The notes beneath the pieces are model-generated. The model searched no databases. It saw only the letters and a program-made list of their open reading frames with translations, and had not been told where the DNA came from. A DNA stretch of 64,000 nt from Paragordius varius (Eukaryota > Nematomorpha). Below, piece by piece: positions 57,901-64,000 of the stretch (its first letter is position 1; every line of letters begins with the position of its first letter). The position numbers were made by a program, and so were the translations under genes. The DNA lies in assembly GCA_964247055.1 (NCBI GenBank), contig OZ176055.1:9610001-9674000 (forward strand), written 5' to 3'.

Positions 57901-60878
57901 TGAAATATGATTTAAAATGATTCCATTCAGTTATTGAGATATTAACCTACATAAAAATCTATTTATTTCCACACATATATTGATTAAACCGAAAGTTAAT
58001 ATGGTTGCAACTTCCGTATTTACAGTTCAAAAAAATAATAAATACTCATATTATTATTGTATTGACGCATCTTTTTTTATAGGCATGAGGACATTGATAA
58101 AACACAATTCTCTCATGTCAAAATCCAAATATTATTGCAAAATTCAAATATTAATATTAATATTTTTAAATGACATTTTAACACTAAGCCTTAGTTTTTC
58201 CATCAATTATAAATAAGTTTTAAATAAGCATCATACCTGGGTTGTCTGGTGTGTACAGTATTTTTCCCATCAAAATGGGTTTAATAATTTTCCACATAAC
58301 ATTGAATCCAGGGATCGATTCCAAAACAGAAAACATATCATTACACCATGCATCTAATTAAAAGTAAAATTGTCACAATTAATCATAATAAAAATATACG
58401 TTATTATTTGAATTTCAATACGAATTGCAATTAATTAATTAACTTTTAGGATTTCACAAAAAGAATTGTTTTGGTAAATATACCATTTACAGTTCAAATT
58501 CACCCTTAAACAATTCAAATTCACCCTTGAACAATTCAACTTCACCCTTGAAAAATTCAAATTCACCTTCGAACAATTCAAATTCACCCTAAAATAAATT
58601 ATGTGTTTTTTAAGATTATATATTAGCTATATTTTTTATATTTATAAAAAAAAAATTTTGTATGTAATCAAAATAATACTGAAAAAATAATAAACTTTGC
58701 CATAAAAATATATTTAATTTTAATGATGAGTTATATTAAACCGAAGTTTCATAATTTATTTTTAGGGTGAATTTGAATTGTTCGAGGGTGAATTCGAATT
58801 GTTCAAGGGTGAATTCGAACTGTAAATGGTATATATATATATATACTTGATGACACATTGATTTTAATGATGTCAAGCGAAGTTTTCAAAAATGTTTTAT
58901 GGATGCTTTCCACAAATTTATGTTGTTTTTCGGGCTCAATATCGAAAGCCTTGAATTGCGAACTGCAGAGGAGGAATGTAAATGTCCGCAAATAATCCAA
59001 ATAATTTGATGGTAATTGAGTCATATTACGTTTAAGCTCGTACGCTAAATTCATTGTGTATGTTACGTTTTGGAAAAAGTATTGTACGTTCGGGAGCTGG
59101 AAATTAGTATATAAGATATTAAACACAGATTAGACCAGAGATGCCTGACATAAATGGCTTCGCGGGCTGCATTTGAAAAAAATAGCGTAATATATAAATG
59201 TTTTTTTTTTAAGATTTTAAATGTAAGCGGTCAAAAAGATTACGAATTTTTTTTATATATACCCTTAAACAATTTAAATTCACCCTCGAACAATTCAAAT
59301 TCACCCTTAAATAGATTATGTGTTTTTTTAAGATTACAAATCACCAATATTTTTTTATATTTTTAAAATATGAAATTTTGTTTTAAATTATAATAATGCT
59401 GAAAAAATAATAAACTACGTCGTAAAGATATATTTTATATTATTAATAAGTTATATTAGTTCGAAAACACATAATTCATATTTAGGGTGAATTTGAATTG
59501 TTTAAGGGTGAATTTGAATTGTGCAAAGGTGAATTTGAATTGTTCAAGGGTAAATTTGAATTGTTCAAGGGTAAATTTGAATTGTTCAAGGGTGAATTTG
59601 AATTGAAAATGGTATATATATTTATAATACCTTAAGGATTGGTTGTATGAAATCATTCATGTCCTTTAAAGCCAAACCGATTGTTGCAACGTTTCGTTTA
59701 TGTCGATGGGAAGGAAAACTTGTAGTGTCGTATTCCGACCTATCTATATTCCCGTTATTTTTAATCAAAAGCGTTTCTTCGAGTGAAATAGGATCAAATA
59801 TTTTGCTAAAATTTTTGGTACGGATTTGCCACAGGGATTTGTTTAAATGTGTTATCTGGTAAAGTTGAAAATATTAAGGTTTTTAAAAAACTATGACCGA
59901 TTTGAATTAAATTAAATTTTGTCGTAAAGTGATATTACACAGTAAAAATTGAAATTATACAGACAAAACGTAAAAACAAAAAGGATTTTTCAAAGGCGTC
60001 CATACTTTTTTAACCTTAATTTATGTAAATTAATACATAATTGATTGTGTTACCATTATACATGTGTATTTCATACTTTGCATTTTAAAACATTGAAGTA
60101 TATAAAAAACAAGTTTAAAAAAGTACACCGGTTTTTTAAAAAAAATATGTTTTTATATATTTTTTTGTTTTGTCCGTACAATTATAATTTTTACTGTAAA
60201 TGGAAAAGTAAATATAATACCCTTTCTGGAATCATGGCATCTAAATAGTTATGAACACGTCTCTTTTTGATATCCGATTGTTTTAGTGGGAAATTGAAGA
60301 AAGTAGAACTAATATTTCTTTCTACACAATCGTAAAAACGTAAATATATTATTGAAATTCTCTAAATTACCTTTTCTATTTAATGAATTTTTAATCAATA
60401 CTTATATTACTTCTACCTTTTTTTCAAATGAAATTTTAAATTAGATAATCCCATTATAATAGGCCGATGTTTTTTACAGAATTTTTTGCAATTTGACTAT
60501 ACTTTAATACTAATCTTTCACAATAAATGCAATTAATATAGCTTGAATTCACTTAAATGTTAACAAAAAAGGAATTAAAGATGTCATTTTTAAAATATTA
60601 AAAATACTAACTATAAGTTTTTGGTCCGTACAACGGTAATGGCCTTAAAAATTTGTCAAGATTAGAAAAGTATTTTTCCACTTCTTTTGGATGAGCTACC
60701 AAGTATTGGTCTATATCATTCAAGGCCAACATTAATCTAAACATATGCATCATTTAATATAAATATATCGGGGGTTGTTTAAGGGTGAAAAGCCGTAATA
60801 AACTGTTTAGAGCACCCTTTTTCTTTAAAATTAGATAAGCGCTTTATAAATTACTACAATGTTGCCCTTAAACTTTCC

Positions 60879-60912
<34 letters not shown>

Positions 60913-63777
60913 TTTTTTTTCCTAGCCAAAATAATTATAAACTAACTGTTTTAATAGACATATAGTCAGAAATACCCACACTTGTGTTATCTTATGGTGG
61001 GTGGATATTTTACGCTTCAAAAAACCGTGTTAATAAATTAAAAATTACATAAATTTTTAGCAGGGGTACCCAATTAAAAATGACTTTGCGGGCCGCACTG
61101 AAAAACATATTACCATTGGTCGTTAACTAATTAAAAAACAACCGCTTACTAAACAAACAATGGTGTTAATTAAACACAATAGATATAATTTTAAATAATC
61201 TTTACCAGGGGTGTCCAATATTCGACGCTCCTTACTATTTTGTCCCGTTAAAAATGTGAATAACCAAACAAATATAAAACTCAATGATTTGCAAAAATTA
61301 TCTTACAAAATTTTAGTAAAATTAATATTATTGAATCTAATTTTCTGGTTAAATTCTTCCAGATTTTGCCGAATTGATGAAATAAATAATATATATTATA
61401 TATTGTATTTTCAGATCTTAAGAATCTTGTATTAAATATCTGATAAAATATTAATTATTGCGGATAATTTTTTAAATGCGACCAGCCTGTTTTTAGAGTC
61501 AAAAATACAGCCAGTGACGCTGTTTGTGTTAGGCTCCCTTAATATAGCCATTATTAATATTAAAATAGAATGATTCATTTATATTTTATTGAAAATTTTT
61601 AAATAACATTTTTTGCAGGCGGGAAAAATCCAGTAAAAATTGAAATTATACAGACAAAATGTAAAAATATAAAGACAAATATTTTTTTCTAAAAGACAAC
61701 CATACTTTATAAATCTCGATTTATATCAATATAACTTACTGTTGTAAATAGCAAAGTGTGAAATAGAGATATATAATACTAACACAATCAATTCTTTATT
61801 GTTTGATTGTAACTAAATAGCTTATATGGAAAACATTAAGGTTTTAAAAAGTATGGTTACCTTTTAGAAAAAAATATTTGTCTTTATATTTTAACGTTTT
61901 GTCCGTATAATTTCAATTTTTACGGTATTTTGGAATGCTGCGTGTTGGACACCCCTCGATAATAATAGAGTGCGTTTTAAAGGGTCGTGTCATTGTGAAA
62001 ACCGTTAATTTATGAAAGAGTTAATAATATTCACATATATAAAATACTTTGAATCAACTTGGAAATAAAATTCTTTATCGATCATCGGTTTCTCGTGGCA
62101 AGTGTTATTGAAGTGACATATAAAGTTTTGAACAAAATTGAATAGTCCACTTGATAAGAGGGCTTTGCTATCAAAATGACCTAAGCATTAAAAAACGCAA
62201 AATTATAATCCTTCTCTAAAATAAAAACTGATATGGGCAGCTGAAACTCAATGAAAAAAAGATACGCCGGTATATTAAATTTAAATTTAAATCTTTAGTT
62301 TTATTTTACAAATTTTTATAAAAATAACAGCTGTTTACTTTTAGGATTATTCTCCATCTGGCAATTTTGAATGTAAATATTCAAATTTTTTGAAAAAATT
62401 AAAATTAAGATTCTCATCAACATTTTTCCGCCGATTTTTTACAAAATTAATTTTCAAATAGCTAAAAATGGCATCTAATAAAATATTATGGTTGAAAAAA
62501 AATTAATTATATTTCAATAAATTCCCAACTATCAATATTAATCAGCTGTTTTTTAAAACAGATATGAGTGCTATTTAGATTTTGGACTTTAGAACAAAAT
62601 TGCATGAGTTTATAATTAAATACCGATAATATTTTTTACCACTAGATATCATCCAATGTAATCTTTTTTAACTAAACTCTTACCTTTTTTTTATAAATTT
62701 GAACCATTTTGATAAAATAAATATAATTTTTTGGCTCAATTGATAAGGCTCAGGTTCTTATTAAGGCATTTATAACAAACACACTCATCTCAATAAATGT
62801 GTGTCGATTTAAATACGAAAACTGAAATTATACGGACAAAACGATATAAAGACATATATTTTTTCTCAAATACAACCATACTTTTAAAATCTAGATTTAT
62901 AACAATATAACTCATCAATTTAACTGACAAAGTGTGAAATAGAGATATATATATAAGACTAACACAATTATATATTTTACAATTGTAACTAAATAGCTAG
63001 CTTATATAAGAAAAATTAAGGTTTTGAAAAGTATGGTTGTCTTTTAGTAAAAAAATATTTGTCTTTAAATTTTTACGTTTTATCCGTATAATTTCAATTT
63101 TTACTGTAAGTAATATGTGATTTTCTTTAATAGGACATACATTCTGATTGCATCATTGTTAATCCCTTTTCATTGCTTAAACGGATAAGGACAATAATGA
63201 ACACAAGAAAAAGCGGCCATAGAATATCAAAAAGTAGTCTAATCTATAAAAAATGTAAATTATTTTTTAATGTTAAATTAAATTAAATAATATTATCAAT
63301 TTATCCTAAATATGATAGAAACCTGTAAAATAAGGTAATATAAGATATTATTTAGTATTTATTTTTTAAAATTAAATCGACACAGTTTAGAGATTGTTTT
63401 TTTGTCTGGCCTAACCGTTGGTTATCTTTTTTTTCTTTTTTATTAAATCTAATTTAAATTCGACTTGTTGATCAAAGGTCAAACAAAATTAAGGACAAAA
63501 TGTGACTTTTAACAGTATGAGGCGTGATTTACACCGTTTTTTAAAAAGTGGGATGGATCCCTTTGGCTATTGAATGTTTAAAGAAAGGAAATCGTTAATT
63601 TGCCATCAGTAGATGAAAAAATAATCTCCAACATGTTTGATATTTAAAATATGTTGAATCTCTTTGATATAATCTCAAAAGCACATAAAAGAATATTTAG
63701 TATAATACCTTGTTTTTTTGGACCATTTTCATGTGTTTCCACATGAGCAGTAAGAATTGGTGAAGTTTTACGTTCAT
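39382..63777 (-). CDS. ABCA-subfamily full transporter (whole gene, 33 exons)
   Basis: ABCA proteins are single-chain ABC transporters with two membrane domains, two large extracellular domains and two nucleotide-binding domains (NBDs). Family members flip or export phospholipid and sterol. All parts are present in order from the ATG at 63777 to the TAA at 39382-39384: TM1, a long ECD1, TM2-6, NBD1 ([26 protein letters not shown]), a regulatory linker, TM7, ECD2, TM8-12 and NBD2 ([23 protein letters not shown]). The 33 inferred exons total 7,803 nt (about 2,600 residues against about 2,260 in human ABCA1). Phase is kept throughout. ECD1 size and motifs such as RYKIRM, APYPCY and [13 protein letters not shown] put it nearest ABCA1/A4/A7. 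I do not assign it to one of these. Confidence 0.94.
39598..41512 (-). CDS. ABCA exons 27-32: nucleotide-binding domain 2
   Basis: Exons (- strand): 41512-41261, 40898-40681, 40616-40466, 40338-40158, 39933-39795 and 39711-39598. Motifs: Walker [14 protein letters not shown] (split between exons 27 and 28), Q-loop GYCSQEDSL, Walker [16 protein letters not shown] (split between exons 29 and 30), H-loop [10 protein letters not shown], and the family tail HRNQLL then [13 protein letters not shown] (human HRNMLQ, IEDYSVSQTTLDQ). The signature reads YLSEGTRRK where human ABCA1 has NYSGGNKRK, so the central Gly of SGG is Glu. This could lower ATPase activity at one site. The 5' end of exon 27 may instead be 41479. 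Confidence 0.92.
40972..41251. mobile_element. Family A element (ABCA intron 27)
   Basis: Starts CAGTAAAAATTAAAATTATA and ends AATTTCAGTTACTA, 10 bp from the exon 27 donor. It accounts for about 280 of the intron's 362 bp. Confidence 0.85.
41575..43210. mobile_element. Decayed mariner transposon pieces with inverted arms (ABCA intron 26)
   Basis: Less AT-rich than its surroundings. Two + strand pieces resemble mariner transposase: about 41890-42070 (VLRVSQK, then KNRRVICEM) and about 42460-42730 ([20 protein letters not shown], then RIVTGDGKM in the place of the HRIVTGDEKW motif around a catalytic Asp of the mariner DDD triad). Stops and frame changes are frequent, so neither is functional. 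Outside them, about 42150-42440 and 42860-43160 form inverted arms of about 290 bp at perhaps 75% identity. Both arms read [11 protein letters not shown] on opposite strands. They share TTGTTGGCGATAGCGTTGTG. Confidence 0.6.
43337..43614. mobile_element. Family A element (ABCA intron 26)
   Basis: Starts CAGTAAAAATTTAAATTATA. The right end is worn (ATTACGTTTTGTTCGCATA). It lies about 45 bp from the exon 26 donor. Confidence 0.8.
43659..45407 (-). CDS. ABCA exons 24-26: membrane helices 8-12
   Basis: Exons (- strand): 45407-45114, 44873-44610 and 43885-43659. Landmarks: [11 protein letters not shown] (human FAMSFVPASFV), [19 protein letters not shown] (human VSKAKHLQFISGVKPVIYW), [13 protein letters not shown] (human LYGWSITPLMYP), [18 protein letters not shown] (human KSVFLIFPHFCLGRGLID), [18 protein letters not shown] (human FGENRFVSPLSWDLVGR). 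The exon 26 donor is uncertain. G|GTTTTAG at 43659 fits an exon 27 start at 41512. A later exon 27 start at 41479 would need a weaker donor upstream. A family A element begins 12 bp outside the exon 26 acceptor. Confidence 0.88.
43897..44135. mobile_element. Family A element (ABCA intron 25)
   Basis: Ends CAGTAAAAATTGGAATTATA and GTATAATTTAGATTTTTACTG. It begins 12 bp outside the exon 26 acceptor, so on the - strand its end supplies the T-rich sequence before that acceptor. A second right-end fragment lies at about 44318-44393. Confidence 0.85.
45577..45860. mobile_element. Family A element (ABCA intron 23)
   Basis: The left end is eroded (CAAAATACTGATATTATAAG). The right end TATAATATCAAATTTTACTG is flanked by TA. 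Confidence 0.75.
45950..46193. mobile_element. Family A element (ABCA intron 23)
   Basis: The left end is eroded. The right end TTGTCCGTATAATTTC plus AATTTTTACTG is clear and lies 11 bp from the exon 23 donor. Confidence 0.75.
46204..49406 (-). CDS. ABCA exons 21-23: TM7 and extracellular domain 2
   Basis: Exons (- strand): 49406-49264, 47842-46399 (1,444 nt, by far the largest exon) and 46295-46204. Exon 21 is TM7 ([20 protein letters not shown], then [12 protein letters not shown]; human LQPWMYNEQYTF). Exon 22 opens with about 280 residues of lineage-specific sequence, including an Asn run, then returns to the family: [10 protein letters not shown] (human CPPGAGGLPP), [12 protein letters not shown] (human ISDYLVKTYVQI), [20 protein letters not shown] (human [20 protein letters not shown]). 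A CxxCxxCxC cluster precedes CEPG. Exon 23 has GMLAFSHPI (human GITAFNHPL). The exon 22 acceptor after GATAG at 47843 avoids an in-frame stop upstream. Confidence 0.9.
47911..48201. mobile_element. Family A element (ABCA intron 21)
   Basis: Ends CAGTAATTTGAAATTATCGG and GTATAATTTCAGTTTTAACTG. The interior closely matches the copies at 40972 and 61631. Confidence 0.85.
48287..48532. mobile_element. Family A element (ABCA intron 21)
   Basis: Ends CAGTAAAAATTGAAATTATA and GTATAATTTCAATTTTATTG. About 246 bp, with an internal deletion relative to the full copy. Confidence 0.8.
48886..49169. mobile_element. Family A element, near-consensus (ABCA intron 21)
   Basis: Ends CAGTAAAAATTGAAATTATA and TATAATTTAAATTTTTACTG, 284 bp, flanked by TA. 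This is the third family A copy in one intron of 1,421 bp. Confidence 0.9.
49419..49673. mobile_element. Diverged family A element (ABCA intron 20)
   Basis: Starts CAGTAAAAATGAAAATTTTA, 13 bp outside the exon 21 acceptor, and ends TATTTCAATTTTTACTA. It makes up most of the 329-bp intron. Confidence 0.75.
49736..52283 (-). CDS. ABCA exons 17-20: linker after NBD1 and entry to TM7
   Basis: Exons (- strand): 52283-52244 (40 nt), 50657-50413, 50200-49975 and 49893-49736. The region matches the family's regulatory stretch: [15 protein letters not shown] (human HELTYVLPYEAAKEG), [20 protein letters not shown] (human [20 protein letters not shown]), then a hydrophilic variable part. It ends in [18 protein letters not shown], which corresponds to human QFVALLWKRLLIARRSRK before TM7. 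The exon 20 acceptor at 49893 was chosen because the upstream AG at about 49934 does not fit the phase. Confidence 0.87.
50693..52211. mobile_element. Family A element split by a large palindrome (ABCA intron 17)
   Basis: The left half starts CAGTAAGAGTTGAAATTATA at 50693. The right half ends TTGTCAAAATAATTTC plus AAATTTTACTG at about 52211. A palindromic element of about 1.24 kb (50862-52101) lies between them. Confidence 0.75.
50862..52101. mobile_element. 1.24-kb palindromic element with nested repeats (ABCA intron 17)
   Basis: Starts CAGTCATGTATCCTTTATTT. The inverse AAATAAAGGATACATGACT ends it at about 52101. A second sub-terminal copy (CAGTCATGTAGACTTTATTT near 51040) also has its inverse near 52055. 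The arms share AAAACAAGAGCTATATGGTA, TGGTATACCATATCATATTC and a GC-richer block GAAGTGTGGGGGAAGGGCG. The left side carries an additional small inverted repeat (AAGAGCTCTATAAT with ATAGAGCTCTTG). The centre, about 51200-51890, is unique AT-rich DNA. Confidence 0.8.
52342..52738. mobile_element. Family B element (ABCA intron 16)
   Basis: Starts TTCCATTTACGGGTTCATAT and ends ATAATGGTTGGTATAAT. The left arm has about five 21-bp units. It ends 8 bp from the exon 16 donor. Confidence 0.8.
52746..54548 (-). CDS. ABCA exons 13-16: nucleotide-binding domain 1
   Basis: Exons (- strand): 54548-54358, 54006-53895, 53588-53381 and 52954-52746. All ATPase motifs are present and look normal: Walker [12 protein letters not shown]-loop GVCPQHNVL, signature [10 protein letters not shown], Walker [15 protein letters not shown]-loop [16 protein letters not shown]1 is therefore expected to bind and hydrolyse ATP. 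The exon 16 donor (CTT|GTATGT at 52746) lies about 8 bp from a family B element. The intron between exons 13 and 14 is almost entirely a family B copy. Confidence 0.95.
52955..53380. other. ABCA intron 15, nothing recognised
   Basis: Slightly less AT-rich than its neighbours around 52990-53160, with no element ends and no coding frame that I can support. Confidence 0.45.
53589..53894. other. ABCA intron 14, nothing recognised
   Basis: A 306-bp AT-rich intron with no family A, B or C ends. Confidence 0.5.
54031..54327. mobile_element. Family B element filling ABCA intron 13
   Basis: Starts ATACCATTTACCTTAAATTC and ends GTGTTAATTGGTATAT. It is about 297 bp within a 351-bp intron, leaving only about 54 bp for both splice regions. 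Confidence 0.85.
54584..54851. mobile_element. Family A element filling ABCA intron 12
   Basis: The left end is worn (AGTAACAATTGAAATTATAC). The right end is ATTCCAATTTTTACTG. About 268 bp of a 334-bp intron. Confidence 0.8.
54883..56220 (-). CDS. ABCA exons 11-12: membrane helices 2-6
   Basis: Exons (- strand): 56220-55776 and 55365-54883. Exon 11 encodes several hydrophobic helices with family motifs: [36 protein letters not shown] (the EKExRLKExM coupling helix of ABCA proteins) and [20 protein letters not shown] (human STLFSRANLAAACGGIIYF). Exon 12 gives [10 protein letters not shown] (human GVQWDNLFES), a final helix, and [20 protein letters not shown] (human IEAVFPGQYGIPRPWYFPC). It then gives a cytoplasmic linker into NBD1 ending GIQIRGLSK, like human SIQNLVKVY. 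Confidence 0.94.
55366..55775. other. ABCA intron 11, nothing recognised
   Basis: AT-rich with no element ends visible. Confidence 0.5.
56301..56562. mobile_element. Diverged family A element (ABCA intron 10)
   Basis: Starts CAGTTTTAATACACAGACAA. Inner blocks AAAGACAATCATATTTCC and GTTTTGTCGGTATAATTTCC are clear. It ends TTACTTTTCCTG. Confidence 0.75.
56606..59855 (-). CDS. ABCA exons 6-10: remainder of extracellular domain 1
   Basis: Exons (- strand): 59855-59631, 59096-58847, 58353-58237, 57881-57546 and 56984-56606, about residues 178-612. Family landmarks: [15 protein letters not shown] (human [15 protein letters not shown]), [11 protein letters not shown] (human ERKFWAGIVF), [15 protein letters not shown] (human HHVKYKIRMDIDNVE), [13 protein letters not shown] (human GFAYLQDVVEQAI) and QQAPYPCY (human QQMPYPCY). 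ECD1 is the lumenal or extracellular cap that handles lipid in this family. Most introns here are largely filled by a single family A or B element. Confidence 0.92.
56985..57545. other. ABCA intron 9, nothing recognised
   Basis: A 561-bp AT-rich intron. I see no element ends or reading frame. Confidence 0.5.
57882..58236. other. ABCA intron 8, nothing recognised
   Basis: A 355-bp AT-rich intron without identifiable repeats. Confidence 0.5.
58480..58833. mobile_element. Family B element, near-consensus (ABCA intron 7)
   Basis: Starts ATACCATTTACAGTTC and ends GAACTGTAAATGGTATA. It has about five left units and three right units. It ends 13 bp from the exon 7 donor, which itself falls in a short (AT)n run. 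Confidence 0.9.
59255..59615. mobile_element. Family B element (ABCA intron 6)
   Basis: Ends GAATTGAAAATGGTATA, 15 bp from the exon 6 donor. The right arm has about six units and the left arm two or three. The left tip is worn. Just outside it (about 59134-59175) is a hAT-like scrap, AGAGATGCCTGACATAAATG with CGCGGGCTGCA. Confidence 0.85.
59940..60196. mobile_element. Family A element (ABCA intron 5)
   Basis: Ends CAGTAAAAATTGAAATTATA and GTACAATTATAATTTTTACTG. 257 bp of a 365-bp intron, ending 24 bp from the exon 5 donor. Confidence 0.88.
60221..63777 (-). CDS. ABCA exons 1-5: N-terminus, TM1 and start of ECD1
   Basis: Exons (- strand): 63777-63709, 63243-63141, 62180-62048, 60736-60612 and 60321-60221. 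Exon 1 encodes a short cytoplasmic start ([15 protein letters not shown], like human LRLLLWKNLTFRR). Exon 2 encodes the first membrane helix ([19 protein letters not shown]). Exon 3 opens ECD1 with [20 protein letters not shown] and ICHFNNTC, matching human CHFPNKAMPSAG and IICNANNPC, so the cysteine spacing is kept. Exons 4-5 are divergent helical ECD1 sequence. The exon 5 acceptor at 60321 was chosen because the next AG gives a stop in the needed phase. A 16-codon upstream ORF starts at 63844. Confidence 0.85.
60884..60912. repeat. (TA)n microsatellite in ABCA intron 3
   Basis: A nearly pure TA run of about 29 bp. Confidence 0.85.
61061..61105. mobile_element. hAT-like end fragment (ABCA intron 3)
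   Basis: CAGGGGTACCCAATTAAAAA followed by TTGCGGGCCGCA, the same type of end as at 16479 and 61206. No matching right end seen. Confidence 0.5.
61206..61957. mobile_element. hAT-like element with nested family A copy (ABCA intron 3)
   Basis: Left end CAGGGGTGTCCAATATTCG, right end GCTGCGTGTTGGACACCCCT. The inverted tips match over about 12 bp. A full family A element (61631-61924) is inserted inside, near the right end. No transposase frame is visible. Confidence 0.7.
61631..61924. mobile_element. Family A element nested in a hAT-like element
   Basis: Ends CAGTAAAAATTGAAATTATA and GTATAATTTCAATTTTTACGG. 294 bp and close to consensus throughout. Confidence 0.9.
62817..63106. mobile_element. 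Family A element (ABCA intron 2)
   Basis: The left tip is slightly worn (CGAAAACTGAAATTATACGG). The right end is GTATAATTTCAATTTTTACTG. It ends 35 bp from the exon 2 donor. The rest of the intron (62181-62816) is AT-rich, with AACAGCTG-type repeat blocks at 62320-62560. Confidence 0.85.
63244..63708. other. ABCA intron 1, nothing recognised
   Basis: A 465-bp AT-rich intron without element ends. Confidence 0.5.
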
Positions 63778-64000
63778 TGTATAAAGTTATATCTTAGCAT
63801 TTTATCTCTAAATTTCCAGGAATAGATGTGGAATTACTCGTCATGGCTTTTTTATAAGTTAAAGATGTATGTATGTATAATTATAAGATAATAATATGTA
63901 TAGTATACATTTTAGAAACATATAAATATATATAATACATTGAGTGAAAATAATATGGAACGACTGACACAACCACATTATATTTTCACTAATTATAATT
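63778..64000 (-). promoter_or_regulatory. Upstream edge of the ABCA gene
   Basis: AT-rich sequence upstream of the ATG at 63777. It includes a 16-codon upstream ORF starting at 63844. I see no convincing TATA box or initiator. An AG about 15 nt before the ATG could be an acceptor for an upstream exon or a spliced leader. Confidence 0.3.

Noticed and set aside
1-64000. Retroviral, LTR or Polinton-like elements
   Set aside because: I saw no long direct terminal repeats with polymerase, integrase or capsid-like reading frames.
1-64000. tRNA or rRNA genes
   Set aside because: No cloverleaf with A and B box sequences and no rRNA-like GC-rich conserved stretch was noticed.

Overview
The window is very AT-rich eukaryotic DNA holding two large, intron-dense genes that converge tail to tail. 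The + strand gene (4317-39155, 38 coding exons, about 2,538 codons) is a SIN3 transcriptional co-repressor scaffold. The - strand gene (63777-39382, 33 coding exons, about 2,600 codons) is a full-length ABCA-subfamily lipid-type ABC transporter, closest in layout to the ABCA1/A4/A7 group. I placed exons by joining open stretches with GT/AG boundaries. In both genes the codon phase closes at every junction from start to stop. The boundaries are still inferred, and a few (noted in the entries) are ambiguous.

Organism: an ABCA transporter beside a metazoan-type SIN3, T-rich introns ending mostly in TAG, long Asn/Ser tracts and a hammerhead ribozyme of the flatworm/Penelope type suggest an AT-rich invertebrate such as a flatworm. 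No single character here fixes the phylum.

Layout: 1-4316 is upstream DNA with a palindromic element that encloses a hammerhead ribozyme fold, a 27-bp minisatellite and old inverted repeats. 4317-39155 is SIN3. Its introns are loaded with short palindromic or terminal-inverted-repeat elements and tandem arrays, including one 6.2-kb intron that contains a 4.18-kb near-perfect palindrome. 39156-39381 is a short shared 3' region with opposed poly(A) signals. 39382-63777 is the ABCA gene, whose introns carry many copies of the same element families plus a decayed mariner transposon. 63778-64000 is its upstream edge.

Most repeats fall into a few families. Family A (about 280 bp, ends CAGTAAAAATT, flanked by TA) has more than 20 copies. 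Family B (ends ATACCATTTACAGTTC) has inverted repeats built from a variable 21-bp repeat. Family C and the giant palindrome share the end CAGTATGCAT. A fourth group begins CAGTCATGTA. There are also hAT-like pieces (CAGGGGTGT). No intact transposase is visible, so all are non-autonomous here.

The most unusual pattern is that several tandem arrays in SIN3 introns are built from copies of the adjacent exon-intron junction itself. A donor site is copied about 14 times after exon 12, the exon 23 acceptor six times before that exon, the exon 27 acceptor about four times, and the exon 22 donor once. The two genes have no evident functional link: SIN3 acts in the nucleus with histone deacetylases, and the ABCA protein moves lipid across membranes.
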